Shown: one piece after another, positions 1 through 11,454 of the stretch
How the letters are laid out: each line of letters opens with the position of its first letter
Numbering within the stretch: position 1 is the stretch's first letter
Source: Gnetum montanum
Lineage: Eukaryota; Streptophyta; Gnetopsida; Gnetales; Gnetaceae
Length of the DNA: 64,000 nucleotides
NCBI GenBank assembly: GCA_015680685.1
Contig: MNCI01038330.1
Span: 201,502-265,501, forward strand
Reading direction: 5' to 3'
Position numbers and translations under genes: made by a program
The notes under the pieces: model-generated
What the model was told of the DNA's origin: nothing
Database searches by the model: none
What the model saw: the letters and a program-made list of their open reading frames with translations, nothing else

Positions 1-329
1 TTATTAGAAAGAATGAGAAAATATCATGTTTAATTAAAAGAAACACCATAGAAAAAATAAAATAAAATATATAAGAAAGTGTAAAATAATCAATAAAATT
101 TAAATGTACTAAAAATGGTATAAAATTAGAAAAATTTGTAAAATCAAAAATGTAAAAAATTGAAAAAATAGTAGAAAAACTAAGAGACCATGGTAATGGT
201 TAGCATGGATGACCATCTTCCCCATGAATGAGTTGGTAGGGAAAGATCTAAAAAATAGAACATGGGTGTCCATCAAGTGAGGAGGTATTTACACTGGTCA
301 ATCTTGGTTTTAGGAAAGGCTTAACTTGT

Positions 330-1420
330 TGGATATTAACTAGCTACCTCTTACTTGGGCTATCAAGTTTGTAAATTATCATGGCCCTACAGGGAAATTT
401 TTGACCAACTATATAAGATCCCTCCCATAATGTTTGAAATTTTTCTTTTTGACGTACATTTGTGGGGTTCTAGTAGAGGACCATATCTCCTGCTTGAAAC
501 CTTGCTTTTCTAATTCTAAGGTCATGGTGTTGCTTGCTAAATGCTTTGTTTACTCATTCAAAGATAGGTCCACTAAGTGATTCTCATGTAGCATGTTCAG
601 ATTGATCAATCTTTCCTTTTGCACTAAACTTAGGTGAAGGTTGATGTCACAAGCCATTGAGAGTGTACAGAGCTTAGATTGAATTGGGAGTTTTGGAACT
701 TTTCCATAAACAAACTCATATGGAGAATATCCAATATGAAGTTTCAAAGTTGATTGATAAGTCCAAAGAGAATCATTAAGTTTTTTGCTCCAATCCTTCC
801 TATATTTACAAATGGTTCATGTTAATATTTTAGTAAGCTCCCTATTGGTTACCTCTACTTGACCATTAGCTTAGGGGTGGTAAGGTGTTGTTAATTTATG
901 TTCTACTCCTAAGTGTTGCATTAATTTTCTAAATGTGGCTCGTGTGAAATGAGTCCCATTATTAAAAATTAGTGAACATAGCATCCAAAACCTATTAACA
1001 ATATGTTGGATGAATCTAGTCGTAGTGAATGATGTGTAGTCTGTAATGGCTGCTATTTCAAAACATTTTGTACAATAGTCAACTACAACTATAATATACA
1101 CTTTCCCACTAGACATGGGTTTGATGGGATCCATGAAGTCAATGCTCCATATGTTAAAAGTTTCTAGTGGTTGAATCTATTGTTGAGGACATTCCATTCA
1201 AGTGGTCATCCCCTGTCATGTTGATAATGTTCACAAGACTTGATAAACTGGTGGGCATTCCTAAATATTTTCAGCTAGTAGTACCCTGCTATTAGGATTT
1301 TTATGGTCATGCATGTCCTTACATAGTGGCCTCTACAAGGTTCTTCATGAGCATTTTGGAGAATACGTAATTGATCTTCGTTAGGAACACACTAATAGAT
1401 TAAGCCATTGGTGCATACCT
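330..1420 (-). pseudogene. integrase remnant, Element 1
   Basis: Integrase inserts retrotransposon cDNA into the host genome. On the minus strand an N-terminal zinc region (about 1400-1200, with CEHYQ where CxxC is expected) is followed by a core at 1134-871. The core keeps the first catalytic Asp (VVVDYCTK) and the Glu (GQVEVTNRE, about 860-840). The second Asp is replaced by Asn (IFNNGTHF, where DGGTHF is usual). The C-terminal part (747-550) contains YSPYEFVYGK, the usual gypsy integrase tail motif. A stop interrupts the core just after TTPYHP, and others lie outside it. The D-to-N change alone would abolish catalysis. There is no sign of a chromodomain, which fits Athila rather than chromovirus lineages. 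Confidence 0.85.
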
Positions 1421-1457
1421 TATAAAGGTGTTCATGAATTTCCATGAATTATTTGAC

Positions 1458-2110
1458 TCAATGAAGAAAATTTTGTTTTTTCCTAAAATCCAAATCTTGT
1501 GGCATCTCTTGATTGAGAAGATATGTGAGGATGTCATTATACCATACTTCTCTTTTAGGCATTTGTTCATTTATTACTACAATAAATATGAGTTCATCTA
1601 GAAATTGATTAGAGAGTAGGCTCTCCTCCTCTTTGTTATCCCATCTTATGCAAGAAAGATGGTCATCAACCACATTCTCAGTCCCTTTTCAATCTACCAT
1701 AGTAATATCAAATTCTTGCAAGATCACAAGCCATCGTATAACATGAGGGCTTACCATCGACTTATTCATAAGGAAGTGAATTGCACTATGATCCATATGT
1801 ACAAATACTTTATAGCCTAGCACATAATGTCTAAACTTTTCTAGTACATACACCACTACCATTAATTATTTTTTCATGGTGGTGTAGTTTAACTATGCCA
1901 ATACAATTCTTTGACTCACATAGTGGATATAATGTGTATGTTTCTTATTGTCTATTTGCGTGAGCATGACTTCCAAAGCATAGTTAGATGTATCTACCAT
2001 GATATGGAATGATTTAGACCAATTAGGTGCTTATAGGATTGGTGTTTCTATGAGTTTCTCTTTTAATTGTTGGAATGCATTTTCACATTCCTTGGTCCAT
2101 ATAAAAGATG
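1458..2110 (-). pseudogene. RNase H and linker remnant, Element 1
   Basis: This part of pol degrades the RNA strand of the RNA:DNA hybrid during reverse transcription. Reading minus from about 2110, a tether resembling TKECENAFQQLKEKL leads into an RNase H domain. It contains VDTSNYALEVMLTQ (usually D-S/A-Y-A-GAVL), then EKFRHYVLGYKVFVHMDHSA, then a linker with ENVVDDHLS. The last motif matches the ADHLSRL boundary seen in Athila pol, and the following WYNDILTYLL fits the Athila region before integrase. Stops interrupt the frame between about 2060 and 1690. From 1673 to 1458 the frame is open. No second RNase H is visible here, unlike in Elements A and B. Confidence 0.8.
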
Positions 2111-3000
2111 CATCTTTCTTGGTAAGTTCTACCAACAGTTTAGCAATCCTAGAGAAATTCTTAATAAAGTGCCAGTAGTAACCAGTGTATCCAAGAAATG
2201 ACTAAACATCTTTGATAGTCTCTGGTTGGCAAGTTATTCCTTGGATGACCCTTATCATTTCTAAGTCTATCTCAATCCTTTTCTACAAAATTCAGTGCCC
2301 TAGCATGATGCCTTCTTAGACTATGAGATCATTTTTTTTCCAATTGAGTCATAGGTTTGTCTCAACACATCTCTTTAGTACTTGCTCAAGTCAGTCCAAG
2401 GCTTACTCAATGGTAGCTCCATAGGTGAAGAAGTCATCCATGAAAACTTCAACACCACTATGAATTTTTTGTTAAAAGATACTAAGGACAAAGAGTTGAA
2501 ATGTTGTGGGGACATTTCATAGACCAAATGGCATCTTACGGTATGCAAAATTCCCATAGGGACTTATGAATGTTGTCTTGACTTGGTCTTCAGGCATAAT
2601 TTGGATTTGGTTATAGCCACTATAATCATCCAAGAAACTATAATAATAATTCCTAGATATGGTATCTCATACTTGATCTATGAATGACAAAAGAAAGTGA
2701 TCCTTAAATGTTGCCATGTTTAATAACCTAAAGTCAATGCAAACCTACCATTTACCACCCTTCTTTGGTACAATTACAAGTGGGCTAACCAACTCACTAT
2801 CCATGATTGGATAGATAAACCTTACCTTGAAGAGTTTCTCTATTTTCTCCTTAACAATTTGCTCGAATTTGTGGTTAGGCCACCTTTGTAGCTACCTTCT
2901 AGGCTTCATGGCTAGGTCAGTGTAAATGTGGTGCTAGCATATCCTTTGATCAATCCTTGTTAGTTCTAGATATGACCAAGTGAAGGCTATTGACCATTTA
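2110..3000 (-). pseudogene. reverse transcriptase remnant, Element 1
   Basis: Reverse transcriptase copies the element RNA into DNA. The minus-strand reading shows the fingers region (VKEKIEKLF, then FIYPIMDSELVSPLVIVPKK), the first catalytic Asp region (VCIDFRLLN), SFLDDYSGYNQI, and the polymerase core VEVFMDDFFTYG at about 2445-2410. These are in the correct order for a Ty3/gypsy RT. EVFMDDF followed by an aromatic residue and YG is characteristic of Athila-type RTs. The catalytic aspartates seem to survive, but several in-frame stops (for example after PFGL, near 2515, and around 2400) inactivate it. It is followed directly by RNase H. Confidence 0.88.
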
Positions 3001-3519
3001 TTCACCACTTCCAACAACTTTTCTTTTGTTTAGGAGCAAGTTTGACATTAATGATGACAAATTTACCATTCTTTAAAAATTCATACTTCATTTTAATTAG
3101 TAAATTTTTTATTTCTAAGGGCTCCTATTTAAAGTGATCAAGGATCTTCAACTCTCCCGAATAGTTATTATCATTTTCATCAAAGATTTGGGAATGGACT
3201 TGTTCAATTTTTTCCATGCCTTCTACATATGCACAATTTAAACTCTCAATTGGTTACATCCATATTATGCTACTATCTAAAATAGTTATTACCCACTAGG
3301 TGCCCTCCTACTTTGTGGCTGCTGCATACAAACACTATTGAATATTAACTTCTTAGGCACACTGATTGCATGCCTTAATGTATGTGCTTTTGATGGACCA
3401 AATATTTTGCACATAATTACACCCATTATTTTTGTTTACAATGCATGGAATACACTTCTTCTCAATTTTTCCTGATTCATTATCCTTAGATATTTCGAGA
3501 GATAGATCCCTTATACCCA

Positions 3520-3900
3520 TTCATGCATCAATTGTACTTAACTAAGCCCTTCCCATGATGATGAGAAAGACACTTTTGTAGTTATCCACATTGATCATTA
3601 GAAAATCAGTAGGATAGAATCACCTACAAACTATGATCATAATGTCCTCTACTAATTCCAAAGCGACCATAATTGACTGATCTACTAATTCTAAAGAGAT
3701 GTTGCTCTTCTTAAGAGGTGGTAGGTTCCAAGATTTTTACATATCATGGGAGATGAGGTTAACTTTGAATCCAAAGTCAAGAAGATCCTTGCATGGCTCT
3801 TGTCCAACAATCTGTAGAAAGATGAGTGGACTTCTTGGATTAGATCTTTTTGTAGGAAGGTTTCCAACCTTGATCTAGTCGAAAACAGCATGAGTTAGCA
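3520..3900 (-). pseudogene. retropepsin-like aspartic protease remnant, Element 1
   Basis: The protease processes the gag-pol polyprotein. Minus-strand reading gives a DLLDFGFKVNLIS segment, matching the DLGASVNLIP-type active site of Athila proteases but with the D-x-G replaced by D-F-G. Further on are PPLKKSNISLELVD and, near 3560, GRAWLSTIDA, in the place of the usual GRPFLATA motif. The same stretch is found in Element 3 at 42100-42330 with a better LGSGVNLIS active site. A stop lies within the domain. Assignment rests on position between gag and RT and on this pair-wise similarity. Confidence 0.7.
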
Positions 3901-4500
3901 TCATAGTGCAGATCCTAGGTAGCATTTGCTTTGAAGGGTGCTCAAAGGTATTTGATGAAGAGGATGAGGGTACTAGAGAGGCAGGGAAATTAGCTAGAGT
4001 AGATTATGAGGGCTAAAAAGGACTATGGGACCAGAAGAAAGGTTTTTTCCTTGAATAATTATCTAGACCACTTGGTTGAAAAACTAGTTGTGAGTGTACA
4101 ACCCCTATAGCATTTTACTACTATGGTGGTGGAGGAATTTCACCCTACATGGATGGAGCAGGGGGTGGTTGAGTTGAAGATGGAGGTATAGGTGTAGAGG
4201 AATGTGGAGGATGATATGGATACTGATATGGATTTTCCCCTCAAATGGGTGGTGAATGTGTTCATTGAAACTTTGTTGGATAATAGTGATGCTAGAATGA
4301 TGCATGACTTGCTAAACTTCTAGGGGAGATGAGTTTCTAAACATAGTACTCGTATGGATTTGGTTGCCTATAAGGGAATTGCTACCTTGGTGGTGGCATT
4401 CCCCATGATTGTGGTTGGTACCATTTTTGGTGCTATTCATAAGGTTGTGGAGGAGTTCCACTTGGGTAGTAAGCTTGTTGTTGCTGGTGGAACTATATTG

Positions 4501-4768
4501 GATTTCCTTGAGGGTAAGGCAATCATCTTAGAGATTGTCTACATGCTAGGAAAGGGTTTAATTCATACACTCTAGACTCTTGTAAGTGTGACACCATAGG
4601 GCAACATCCCTTTGGATGTTCATATTAATAGATGATTTCCTTGACGGTAAGGCAATCATCTTAGAGATTGTCTACATGCTAGGAAAGGGTTTAATGCATA
4701 CACTCTAGATTCTTGTAAGTGTGACACCATAGGGCAACATCCCTTTGGATGTTCATATTAATAGATGT
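4501..4768. repeat. 133-bp tandem duplication over the gag zinc-knuckle region
   Basis: Two head-to-tail copies of about 133 bp (4501-4633 and 4634-4767) differ at only a few positions, for example TTGAGGG versus TTGACGG and TTAATTC versus TTAATGC. By alignment to Element 3 (42809-43006), the unit covers the zinc-knuckle coding sequence of gag. Identity between the copies is much higher than between Elements 1 and 3, so the duplication is recent relative to the element. Confidence 0.95.
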
Positions 4769-4833
4769 CACATTCAGTTTCATCATCAAAGTTAGACTCC
4801 ACAACTTCCCCTACTACAATAGCTTTTCCCTTA

Positions 4834-4930
4834 CACTTTAGTAGGCATGTTTATCTTCTTTTTTCCATCTATGATTACGATCACTTTAGTAGGCATGTTT
4901 ATCTTCTTTTTTCCATCTATGATTACGATC
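4834..4930. repeat. 48-bp perfect tandem duplication
   Basis: The block beginning CACTTTAGTAGGCATG at 4834 is repeated exactly from 4882. It lies in the spacer of the dead gag gene and is independent of the 133-bp duplication just to the left. Confidence 0.95.
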
Positions 4931-6419
4931 ACTATTTTTCTCTTTGGATTCTTTAGAAATTTTTAAAGTGATTTGAAACTTTTCATAAAAAGAGTCCCAC
5001 AACTTGTTAACCTTGGCTAAAATGTTAGAAAACAAATTTGGGGATAAGCAAGGTTTTTTTGTTCATCATTTCATCAAGTGGTGAATCCTTCTCATTGCAA
5101 AATTAGACCTCTCATTTTCTGATGGATGGATCCCTATTATTCTCCTTAGCACTCTCCCTTTTTGTAGCTCACCTTCTTCTTCTTATACGTACTCAATTAG
5201 CCTTTTTATCTAATGAGCTCTCATTTCAATCAACCTCCTTTGGGCATACACCTCGAGGGTTCTTCTTGTTTCTACCCTAAACCCATCTATGATGTGGTAA
5301 AGTTTGTTCTCTTTGAGAGTAATCATGGCTAGTACATCTATGTAGGAGTGAATAATATTGGCCCATGGTGGCATCCGAGGGTTCATGTATTCCTTGTTTC
5401 CATCCTTTGATTTTCCTTCTCAAATTAGACACTTTAGAGTACATTTGGTATTTTTCATTGAATAGTTCTAACATGGTGCTCCATCTTCAAATAAATTCAA
5501 GTTCTAAGGACTGGTACCAACTTTCAACTTCCTTAACAAGTATCCTTGGGAAAGGATTAAGTTTCTGCCACTTGTTCTTGATGTTTTGTAAGGCACATGC
5601 ATCTTGAAAATCTTGCAAATGTGATTGTAGATCAAAGTTGTATCCTCCCTCAAATCTTGGAATATTATTCATATCTAGGCACTTTATTTGACTATCCTTC
5701 ATATGACTAGCTAGAATTCTTACTACCTCCATAATGTTAAGCATACTTCAAGTTTCTAGTAAAGTTTCATCATCATCATTGCGTTTATGACTCCAATGAT
5801 GGTTTCAACCACCCCTTCAGTTTTGGTAGCCTTCACGATCATTATGATTTCGTTGATCACCTTCATCATGGTTGTTTCAATGATGTCTTCTATGAGAACG
5901 ATCAGATGAAAAGGAATATTCTAAATCAAATGAAAAAGATGAGAGGAAGGTGGACTACCACCACCACCATGTTTTCTGCCACCTTATAGTTTTTACAATC
6001 TCCAACATTAGATCCCTTGTTATTATGATGTTCACTTGAGTCCCTACCTTGGCTATCACTCCATCTTGAACCCAATTTATGAATAGTTAATCATATAGTC
6101 AAATTCACACCCTCATCATCATTAGCATGGGATGGAGAATCTTCATGTTGAGAACCTTCCAAAGGAGGGTCCTCATTATCTTCTTGATCTAGTAGAAAGA
6201 AGAGGTTAGTGTAATGTTTCCCCTTTGTGGCTTCATGGAGTTTCTCTTAACGTTTGTCTTTCTTACATTGTGTTTTAGTGGGATGATAGTTCCAAGTATC
6301 ATATCCATCTAAAACGTACTCNGTTTATCTATAGTGGGACTAATATGAACATTTAGGTCCATAAAATGATATTAATGGTATTCACTTAGACCTAAATAGT
6401 GCAGGTTCCACAAACAAAG

Positions 6420-6437
6420 TCCCTAGAAACAACACTA
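6420..6437 (-). other. decayed primer binding site (tRNA-Asp type), Element 1
   Basis: Aligned with the PBS of Element 3, this 18-mer matches the complement of the tRNA-Asp 3' end (including CCA) at 11 of 18 positions. All but one of the differences are transitions. It sits 4 bases from the LTR edge. Confidence 0.55.
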
Positions 6438-6441
6438 ATTA

Positions 6442-7333
6442 TGAACAATGAGGTACCCTTACTCCCAACCACACAAATCATGAAGTGTTCACATGTGACT
6501 TGGTCAAATTCCATGGACTTTATCATTTCCAGTACACTAGCCCTTTAGGAAGTGAATCTAGCCTTAAGGTCCATCATTGTCCTCCCAATTACACTTATGA
6601 TGCACATTGGTATGGTTAAGTGTAACTAAGGCATCCAATTTTTATCATTTTATGTTTTATGTTTTAGATGCTTGAAATGTAGGTTAAAGGAATTTGATTA
6701 ACTAATTTGAATTAATTAACTAACTATTATTAAGCTAATCTTAACATAAGTAGCCATTCCTACTTTCCATACACATCTTAAACCCATGTATCCACTATTG
6801 GGTGACCAAACATTATGCTACTAGGCATACGAAGCAATAATGTTGCTAGGATTACGAAGTGAATACATGTTATGCTTGAAGTAGTTGTACTTATGCATTT
6901 ATTCTATCTAGATTAATAACCTCATTAATTCAATTGCTAGAAAATAATTGTGAAATAATTGAGAACAATCAACAAATAATTGAAAACATTGAATGCATAA
7001 ATAGAAGAGCTAATCTATCTACATTGCTACAAGGTCTATCAGAAAGCTTGTCTTTATTTCCACACAAATTGTTGTGCTTAGGTATAATAATGCTCAAATA
7101 AAGATCCATACCCTCAATAACTCCTATTGTGGGCACTTGGAAAAAAAATTCTAAATTTCAAATAGGAAAAATGCAAGAGCTTCACTACAATTGAAATCTG
7201 GACTTCCATAAATGCAAAAAGTAGGTGCATATTTATACATGATAAATAGGCACTATGTCCATGAGGCATCATTAACATGGTCAGCTATGTCAATGAGGCC
7301 TCGTCAATGCAACCAACCAACGAAAACTCATTA
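6442..7333 (-). repeat. 5' LTR of Element 1 (outer edge approximate)
   Basis: This is homologous along its length to the LTRs of Elements 2 and 3. Shared landmarks are GAGGTACCC near the inner edge, a CTTTATTKCC...CACAAAT block (about 7050-7070), AATAAAGATCCA, and a TATA-like TTTATA at about 7230. The inner edge is set by alignment with Element 3. The outer edge is set by CTCATTA at 7327-7333, in the position of the CTCATCA terminus. The GATATC cluster of the sister LTRs is not recognisable. This LTR is clearly more decayed than those of Elements 2 and 3. Confidence 0.7.
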
Positions 7334-8779
7334 AATGGTTTAGAGTCCATGCTAAAGAAAGAATATGTAAAGTGTTTCATAAAAATAACATTGAATATAA
7401 ACACTGTACTTTCCTCTCATGCCTTTCATTTAAGAATATTATACATAGGTTGCATTTCTAGGTAAGCTTGACATCATTTAGCTAAAAATTTACATAATTG
7501 CATTTGTGTGTTTCTTGACTTCTCTACAAAACATATACATCTCTCTCTCTTTCTCTCTTTCCACTTTGTATCTCTCTCTATCTTTGCTCCATAGATGGCT
7601 TCCTTTGTTGAAAAAGAGAAAATAAATGACTTTCTTGTAGGTAAACTTGACCAGGTGCCTTAGTCACTCATCTAGGTACCTTAGTCACTTAAAGAGGTAG
7701 AAAATGTTGTGGCCCCTCTAAGTTGATGTAGTTTTTTACCACAAAAATGATCAAGTGTGTGATTGGTGCTTAAGTGTCACTTATGAAATCACTAATATAA
7801 ATGTGCTTTAGAATCTTAAATTGAGTGTGCATCTAATTTTAATGTTAAAAAGTAATCAGGTAAAGAATCATATTTAATTTCATGATATCAACAATAGACA
7901 CTTTTTTAAAATATCAAATTAAAGGTATATCCAATTTGAATGCTAAAAAGTAATTTCTTGAAAAATCATTTACTTTCCTAGCCAAGACAATACAGTTGTG
8001 CTTGAAAATCTTAAATTGAGCATGACTATAATTTCAATGCTAAAAAATAACAGGTTAGAATCTCAAATTGATGAACCACTCAATTTTAGTACTACAAACT
8101 AATTACTTTCTTGGTTGTGATAATACAAACTTCCTTTATAATCTTAAATTAAATTTATATCAAATTTGAATGGTCAAAAGGAACAACTTGAAGAATTATT
8201 TACTCTTTACTAGTCTTCGATTAGCTCAAATTTATTACAAGGCCCTAATTCACCCACTTCTTAGTACATTTAGCTACATCCAAGAAACAACAATTGGTTT
8301 CAAAGCTTGGTTAATACTTCTAACCTAATTTTCTATGTTGCATTCCTTTGTTTCCTAGACATGGTATAGAATCAAGGCTTCTCATTTGAAAAAGCTGGAT
8401 TATCCTCTATGGAATTTTAAAATGGATGTTAATTGTTTGATATTATCTAATTTATCTAATTTGAAAGATGTAATGTTACCTAATTTATCTTCTACTATTG
8501 TTATTTAAATAATGGACTCTTTTCAAACTTGAGTATCATCAATTATGTCAAACTACCTTAAAAACCAAAATAATCATAGTATATATAGTAGATTTGGATG
8601 ATGTAAACCTTAATTTTGATGGCCTTTTCTCCATTTTAGTTTGTAATAGTTCACCATTGATTGCTAAAACTCACCTTAAATTTGTTATATCCATTTGTCA
8701 TATTGAAAGTAAGGAATTTAATAAATTTTGCAAATCGAATAGCTCGATTATATCTATGACTTTTTTGGCGGGAGTTTTA
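7334..8779. other. AT-rich spacer without recognisable gene
   Basis: The sequence is A/T-rich with a CT microsatellite at about 7541-7583. A short ATG-led stretch at 7594 soon hits stops. Minus-strand reading of 8200-8780 gives only stop-rich sequence that may be the continuation of the adjoining copia pol. No splice or protein family signal could be supported. Confidence 0.5.
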
Positions 8780-9879
8780 TAATGCAATCTTCTATTTCTT
8801 CTATATTTAAAAAATTATCATCTCCAATTTTGATGTTGTCAATTTTATTAGGTTTTTAGCTAAGAAGATAGGATTTTTGAGAAGGCATATGGTTTAAACA
8901 TCTATTTTCTACAATCATGATTCTTGTTTAATTCCTATACTAAAATTAAAATCTTTGTGATTACCTTGATCATATTCTTCAGTTAAAGTTGATGCCTTCT
9001 CTTTCGTATTATCTTCGACTTGAACCATATTAAAGATCATTTTTTGTCCAAAAATACTTTATAGTGTATCCTTTACTTTTTAAAAATCTACACAATGGAA
9101 TCAAGAAGTTATTTGTTTATATATTCCTCTAATTTTGGTTGATTTATCGTCCTGTTGTAGATCCTCTCTATCTTGTATCTTTAGTGGGATTCTCAGTCAT
9201 GTCATGATTATTCTAAAACTTTTTATCCTTGAAATTTATTTTATTAATTCTTCCTCTTCCTCTACTAGGTCTTTATCATTACTATCTATCCTTAAGTGTT
9301 TTAGTATTCTAATTTGTAAGACTATATAATCAACTACAAGTTGATTGAACTCTTTTCTGTGAAATAAATTCATCATCATGTTAAAAATATCTCTTATCAT
9401 TGTATTGTGCTACAGGCACTTTTTAGAACTTTTGGTGTTGAGTGAAGCCACATATAAATTCACATTCATACCTTCTCATATAAAAGTCTTTAATATTTTA
9501 TTCCTTTTTTATCTCAATTTTGTCGAATTGGATTTTGCAAAAGAGTTTTTTGATGTATTGATTTTTAGGGTTCTCAGGATAGTTTAAGTAAAGTCTCTTA
9601 CATATTTCTTTGGATGTCTTCAAGGAGCATAACCTTCTTACTATTATCTTAAAAACATTGAATAGAGAGATCATCCTTGCCAAAGAGTGTTCCTTTTTTC
9701 TTTTCTCAAGTTCGAAAATTTCAATCATAGAGGAAGAACACTTATTTCAATTACTTCCCTAACATCTTTTGCTTTAAGTAGGTTTTTTTATCATGTTCTT
9801 TAATAGAATAAAGTCTTGGATCCCATTAAAAATGATATTATATTTTACAATTTTCTTATTACAACCCATGATGGTCATA
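8780..9879 (-). pseudogene. Ty1/copia gag-protease remnant
   Basis: Minus-strand reading starts right after a Met-tRNA-type PBS with MTIMGCNKKIV. It continues through the open stretch 9728-9498, which shows the copia gag (UBN2-type) signature: an SLFNVFKIIV helix, then TSKEICKRLYLNY, then IKKLFCKIQFDKIEI. Copia gags normally read TAKEAWDxL and KLxxLRREFExLxM there. About 570 bases further on (8930-8800) is ENRCLNHMPSQKSYF. This occupies the place of the copia protease motif LDSGCSNHMTGNKSWF, followed by IKIGDDNFLNIE where FGD is expected. The catalytic D-S-G is mutated to E-N-R. RT was not found, so the copy is truncated or too decayed. Confidence 0.65.
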
Positions 9880-9891
9880 GCTCTAATATCA
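9880..9891 (-). other. primer binding site, initiator Met tRNA type
   Basis: The minus strand reads TGATATTAGAGC, matching 10 of 12 positions of TGGTATCAGAGC, the usual plant copia PBS. Both differences are transitions. It lies immediately upstream of the copia gag start. Confidence 0.65.
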
Positions 9892-10800
9892 ATCTTACTA
9901 TTTTGGTTTGACATTCAAATGCTATAAATTTAAAATTTTGATAAAAGTAGATGTAAAATGATGAAAATATAATTTATCATGGACCATGGTCAAGTTGTGA
10001 TCAAAGAACACAATCTAATCATAGGTTCTAGTTTTTTAGAACAAAGAAAAAAAATTCAAATTGAGGATTCCACTAATAAATCACAAGGGTACTTCAGGTT
10101 GTGGTTTGATGAAATAAAAAATACTCAAGGAATTCCATAGATGAACCACAAGGATGTCACATGTTGTGATAATTCTACCTTATTCTTAATTAAGACCATG
10201 AATCATAGCATGTTACCACAAGTTATGGTTTGATCAAGTTTGATAATCTTTGATTACATTTGATGATCATAAGTTATGGTTGATGCCAGAGATTACCACT
10301 AGTCATGATAAGCCCATGGTCATGATGCTATGATGACTTAACCATGAGTCATGGCATGAATAGACACTTCAATTTTGATGTTTTTGAATTTTAGATTTCA
10401 ATGCAACTTGAATCTTTAATGTCACCTAAAGCCATCTATTAATCTTACTAGTAAGATCAAGTACATTAAAGTGATTTTAATAAATTAATTTTGATGACTT
10501 GTGAAATTCTTGATTAAGGACTTCTAAAACTAAATTGAATTAAAGTAAATGTATTTGTTAAAGCTATGTAGAATTGATGAAATAATAAAGATTATTATTG
10601 TTAAACTTATTGAATGCTTGATCAAGTTGAAGATTACTGATAATTGATGAAGGAACAATATTGAAATTTTGCTAAAATTAGAATAAGTTTGGATAGCTGA
10701 ATGTGAGAAGATGAAAGATGAGAGCAAGGTAATGAGAGTTAAAAACTTCATACTCAATCTTTATTCTTTAATTGTAAATGTAGTACATCATGGTCTAACC
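9892..10800 (-). repeat. possible 5' LTR of the copia element, with palindromic word cluster
   Basis: By position this should be the 5' LTR, since it lies directly beyond the PBS on the minus strand. No partner LTR is visible, so limits are guesses. At about 9980-10360 there is a cluster of related short palindromic words built on ACCATGRNTCATGG and CCACAAGTTRTGGT. Confidence 0.35.
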
Positions 10801-10877
10801 TTAGGACTCTATACTTGGTTTCTTACTACTCAATGCTAAAAGAAAATGAATAAGGAGTTTGAAATTAAAATGATAAA
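10801..10877. repeat. 77-bp direct repeat, left copy
   Basis: This is nearly identical (2 differences by eye) to 18550-18626. The pair brackets Element 2 but is not its target duplication; the outer flanks of the two copies are unrelated. The block begins TTAGGACTCTATACTTGG. Confidence 0.9.
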
Positions 10878-11449
10878 NAAGATGAATTGGGACAAAAAAA
10901 TATAAAAATATGTCAATTTAAGATATAAAAGATGATTTTATTTTATCATTTTATTTTAGAAGAGGACAAATAGTGTACATGGCTTTGGTTCCTAAGAAAC
11001 AATACATGGTAAAATATGACTTGCATTATAAACTATTATTACCAATAGCTCTAGAATAATGACCAAGTATATGGAGTACTTTTCAATATAAATAAAACTT
11101 ATATGGTATGCAAGTTTTAGTTCTACCTCCATTAATGACTTATCATGTGGTTAACGGTTCTACTCTAAGCCTTAATCAGGTGCACTTTATGATTTTTTTT
11201 AAATTATCTGTACAACATAATAAATCATAAAGCCTATAATTGTTGTTACTTATGATGATGACTCTTCTTATGTTTTACTACTATTCCATTTATCCTTATC
11301 TCTTTTTTTGTTGAAGGTTTTGTATATACATATTTAGAAAAATTTTCTTTTCTTTATTTTTATTTTACTTTTCTTGTTTGCACTAAGGATTCTTTGTTAT
11401 AGTAGTCATTTTAGTTTATTTTCTTGTACAAGAATCATAGTAGAAGAAC

Positions 11450-11454
11450 CTATG
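11450..11454. repeat. target site duplication CTATG, left (Element 2)
   Basis: This is identical to 18026-18030, directly outside the LTR termini, and proves insertion as one unit. Confidence 0.95.

Larger units (their letters stand above)
4100..5750 (-). pseudogene. gag remnant, Element 1
   Basis: Gag forms the virus-like particle that packages element RNA. Two open stretches, 5744-5487 and 5474-5277, carry the capsid-like fold region: MNNIPRFEGGYNFD, a DFQDACALQNI helix and LELFNEKYQMYSKVSNLRRK. This matches segment by segment the gags of Element 2 (12383-14371) and Element 3 (42800-43870). The zinc-knuckle region lies at about 4500-4770 and has been tandemly duplicated (separate entry). 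Its cysteines are largely lost. Downstream (4305-4105) is a His/Pro-rich linker. Frameshifts occur between the blocks. Confidence 0.8.
1..7333 (-). mobile_element. Athila-like Ty3/gypsy retrotransposon, Element 1 (3' end outside window)
   Basis: Read on the minus strand, the order is 5' LTR (7333-6442), PBS, gag, protease, RT, RNase H, integrase, then AT-rich sequence running off base 1. The order RT-RNase H-integrase is Ty3/gypsy. Features pointing to the Athila lineage are the FMDD RT motif followed by FFTYG, the linker DHLS after RNase H, a protease followed by a LELVD-type motif, and a PBS related to the 3' end of tRNA-Asp. Every domain carries stops or frameshifts, so the copy is dead. 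It is the only Athila-type copy here that retains RT, RNase H and integrase. The 3' LTR should lie to the left of the window. Confidence 0.85.

Noticed and set aside
4354-4575. Plus-strand open frame of 73 codons
   Set aside because: It is the antisense shadow of the Element 1 gag region, and the same block continues into the tandem duplication.
7594-7650. ATGGCTTCCTTTGTTGAAAA after a CT-rich tract, resembling a host gene start
   Set aside because: The frame closes soon and no exon, splice or family signal follows.
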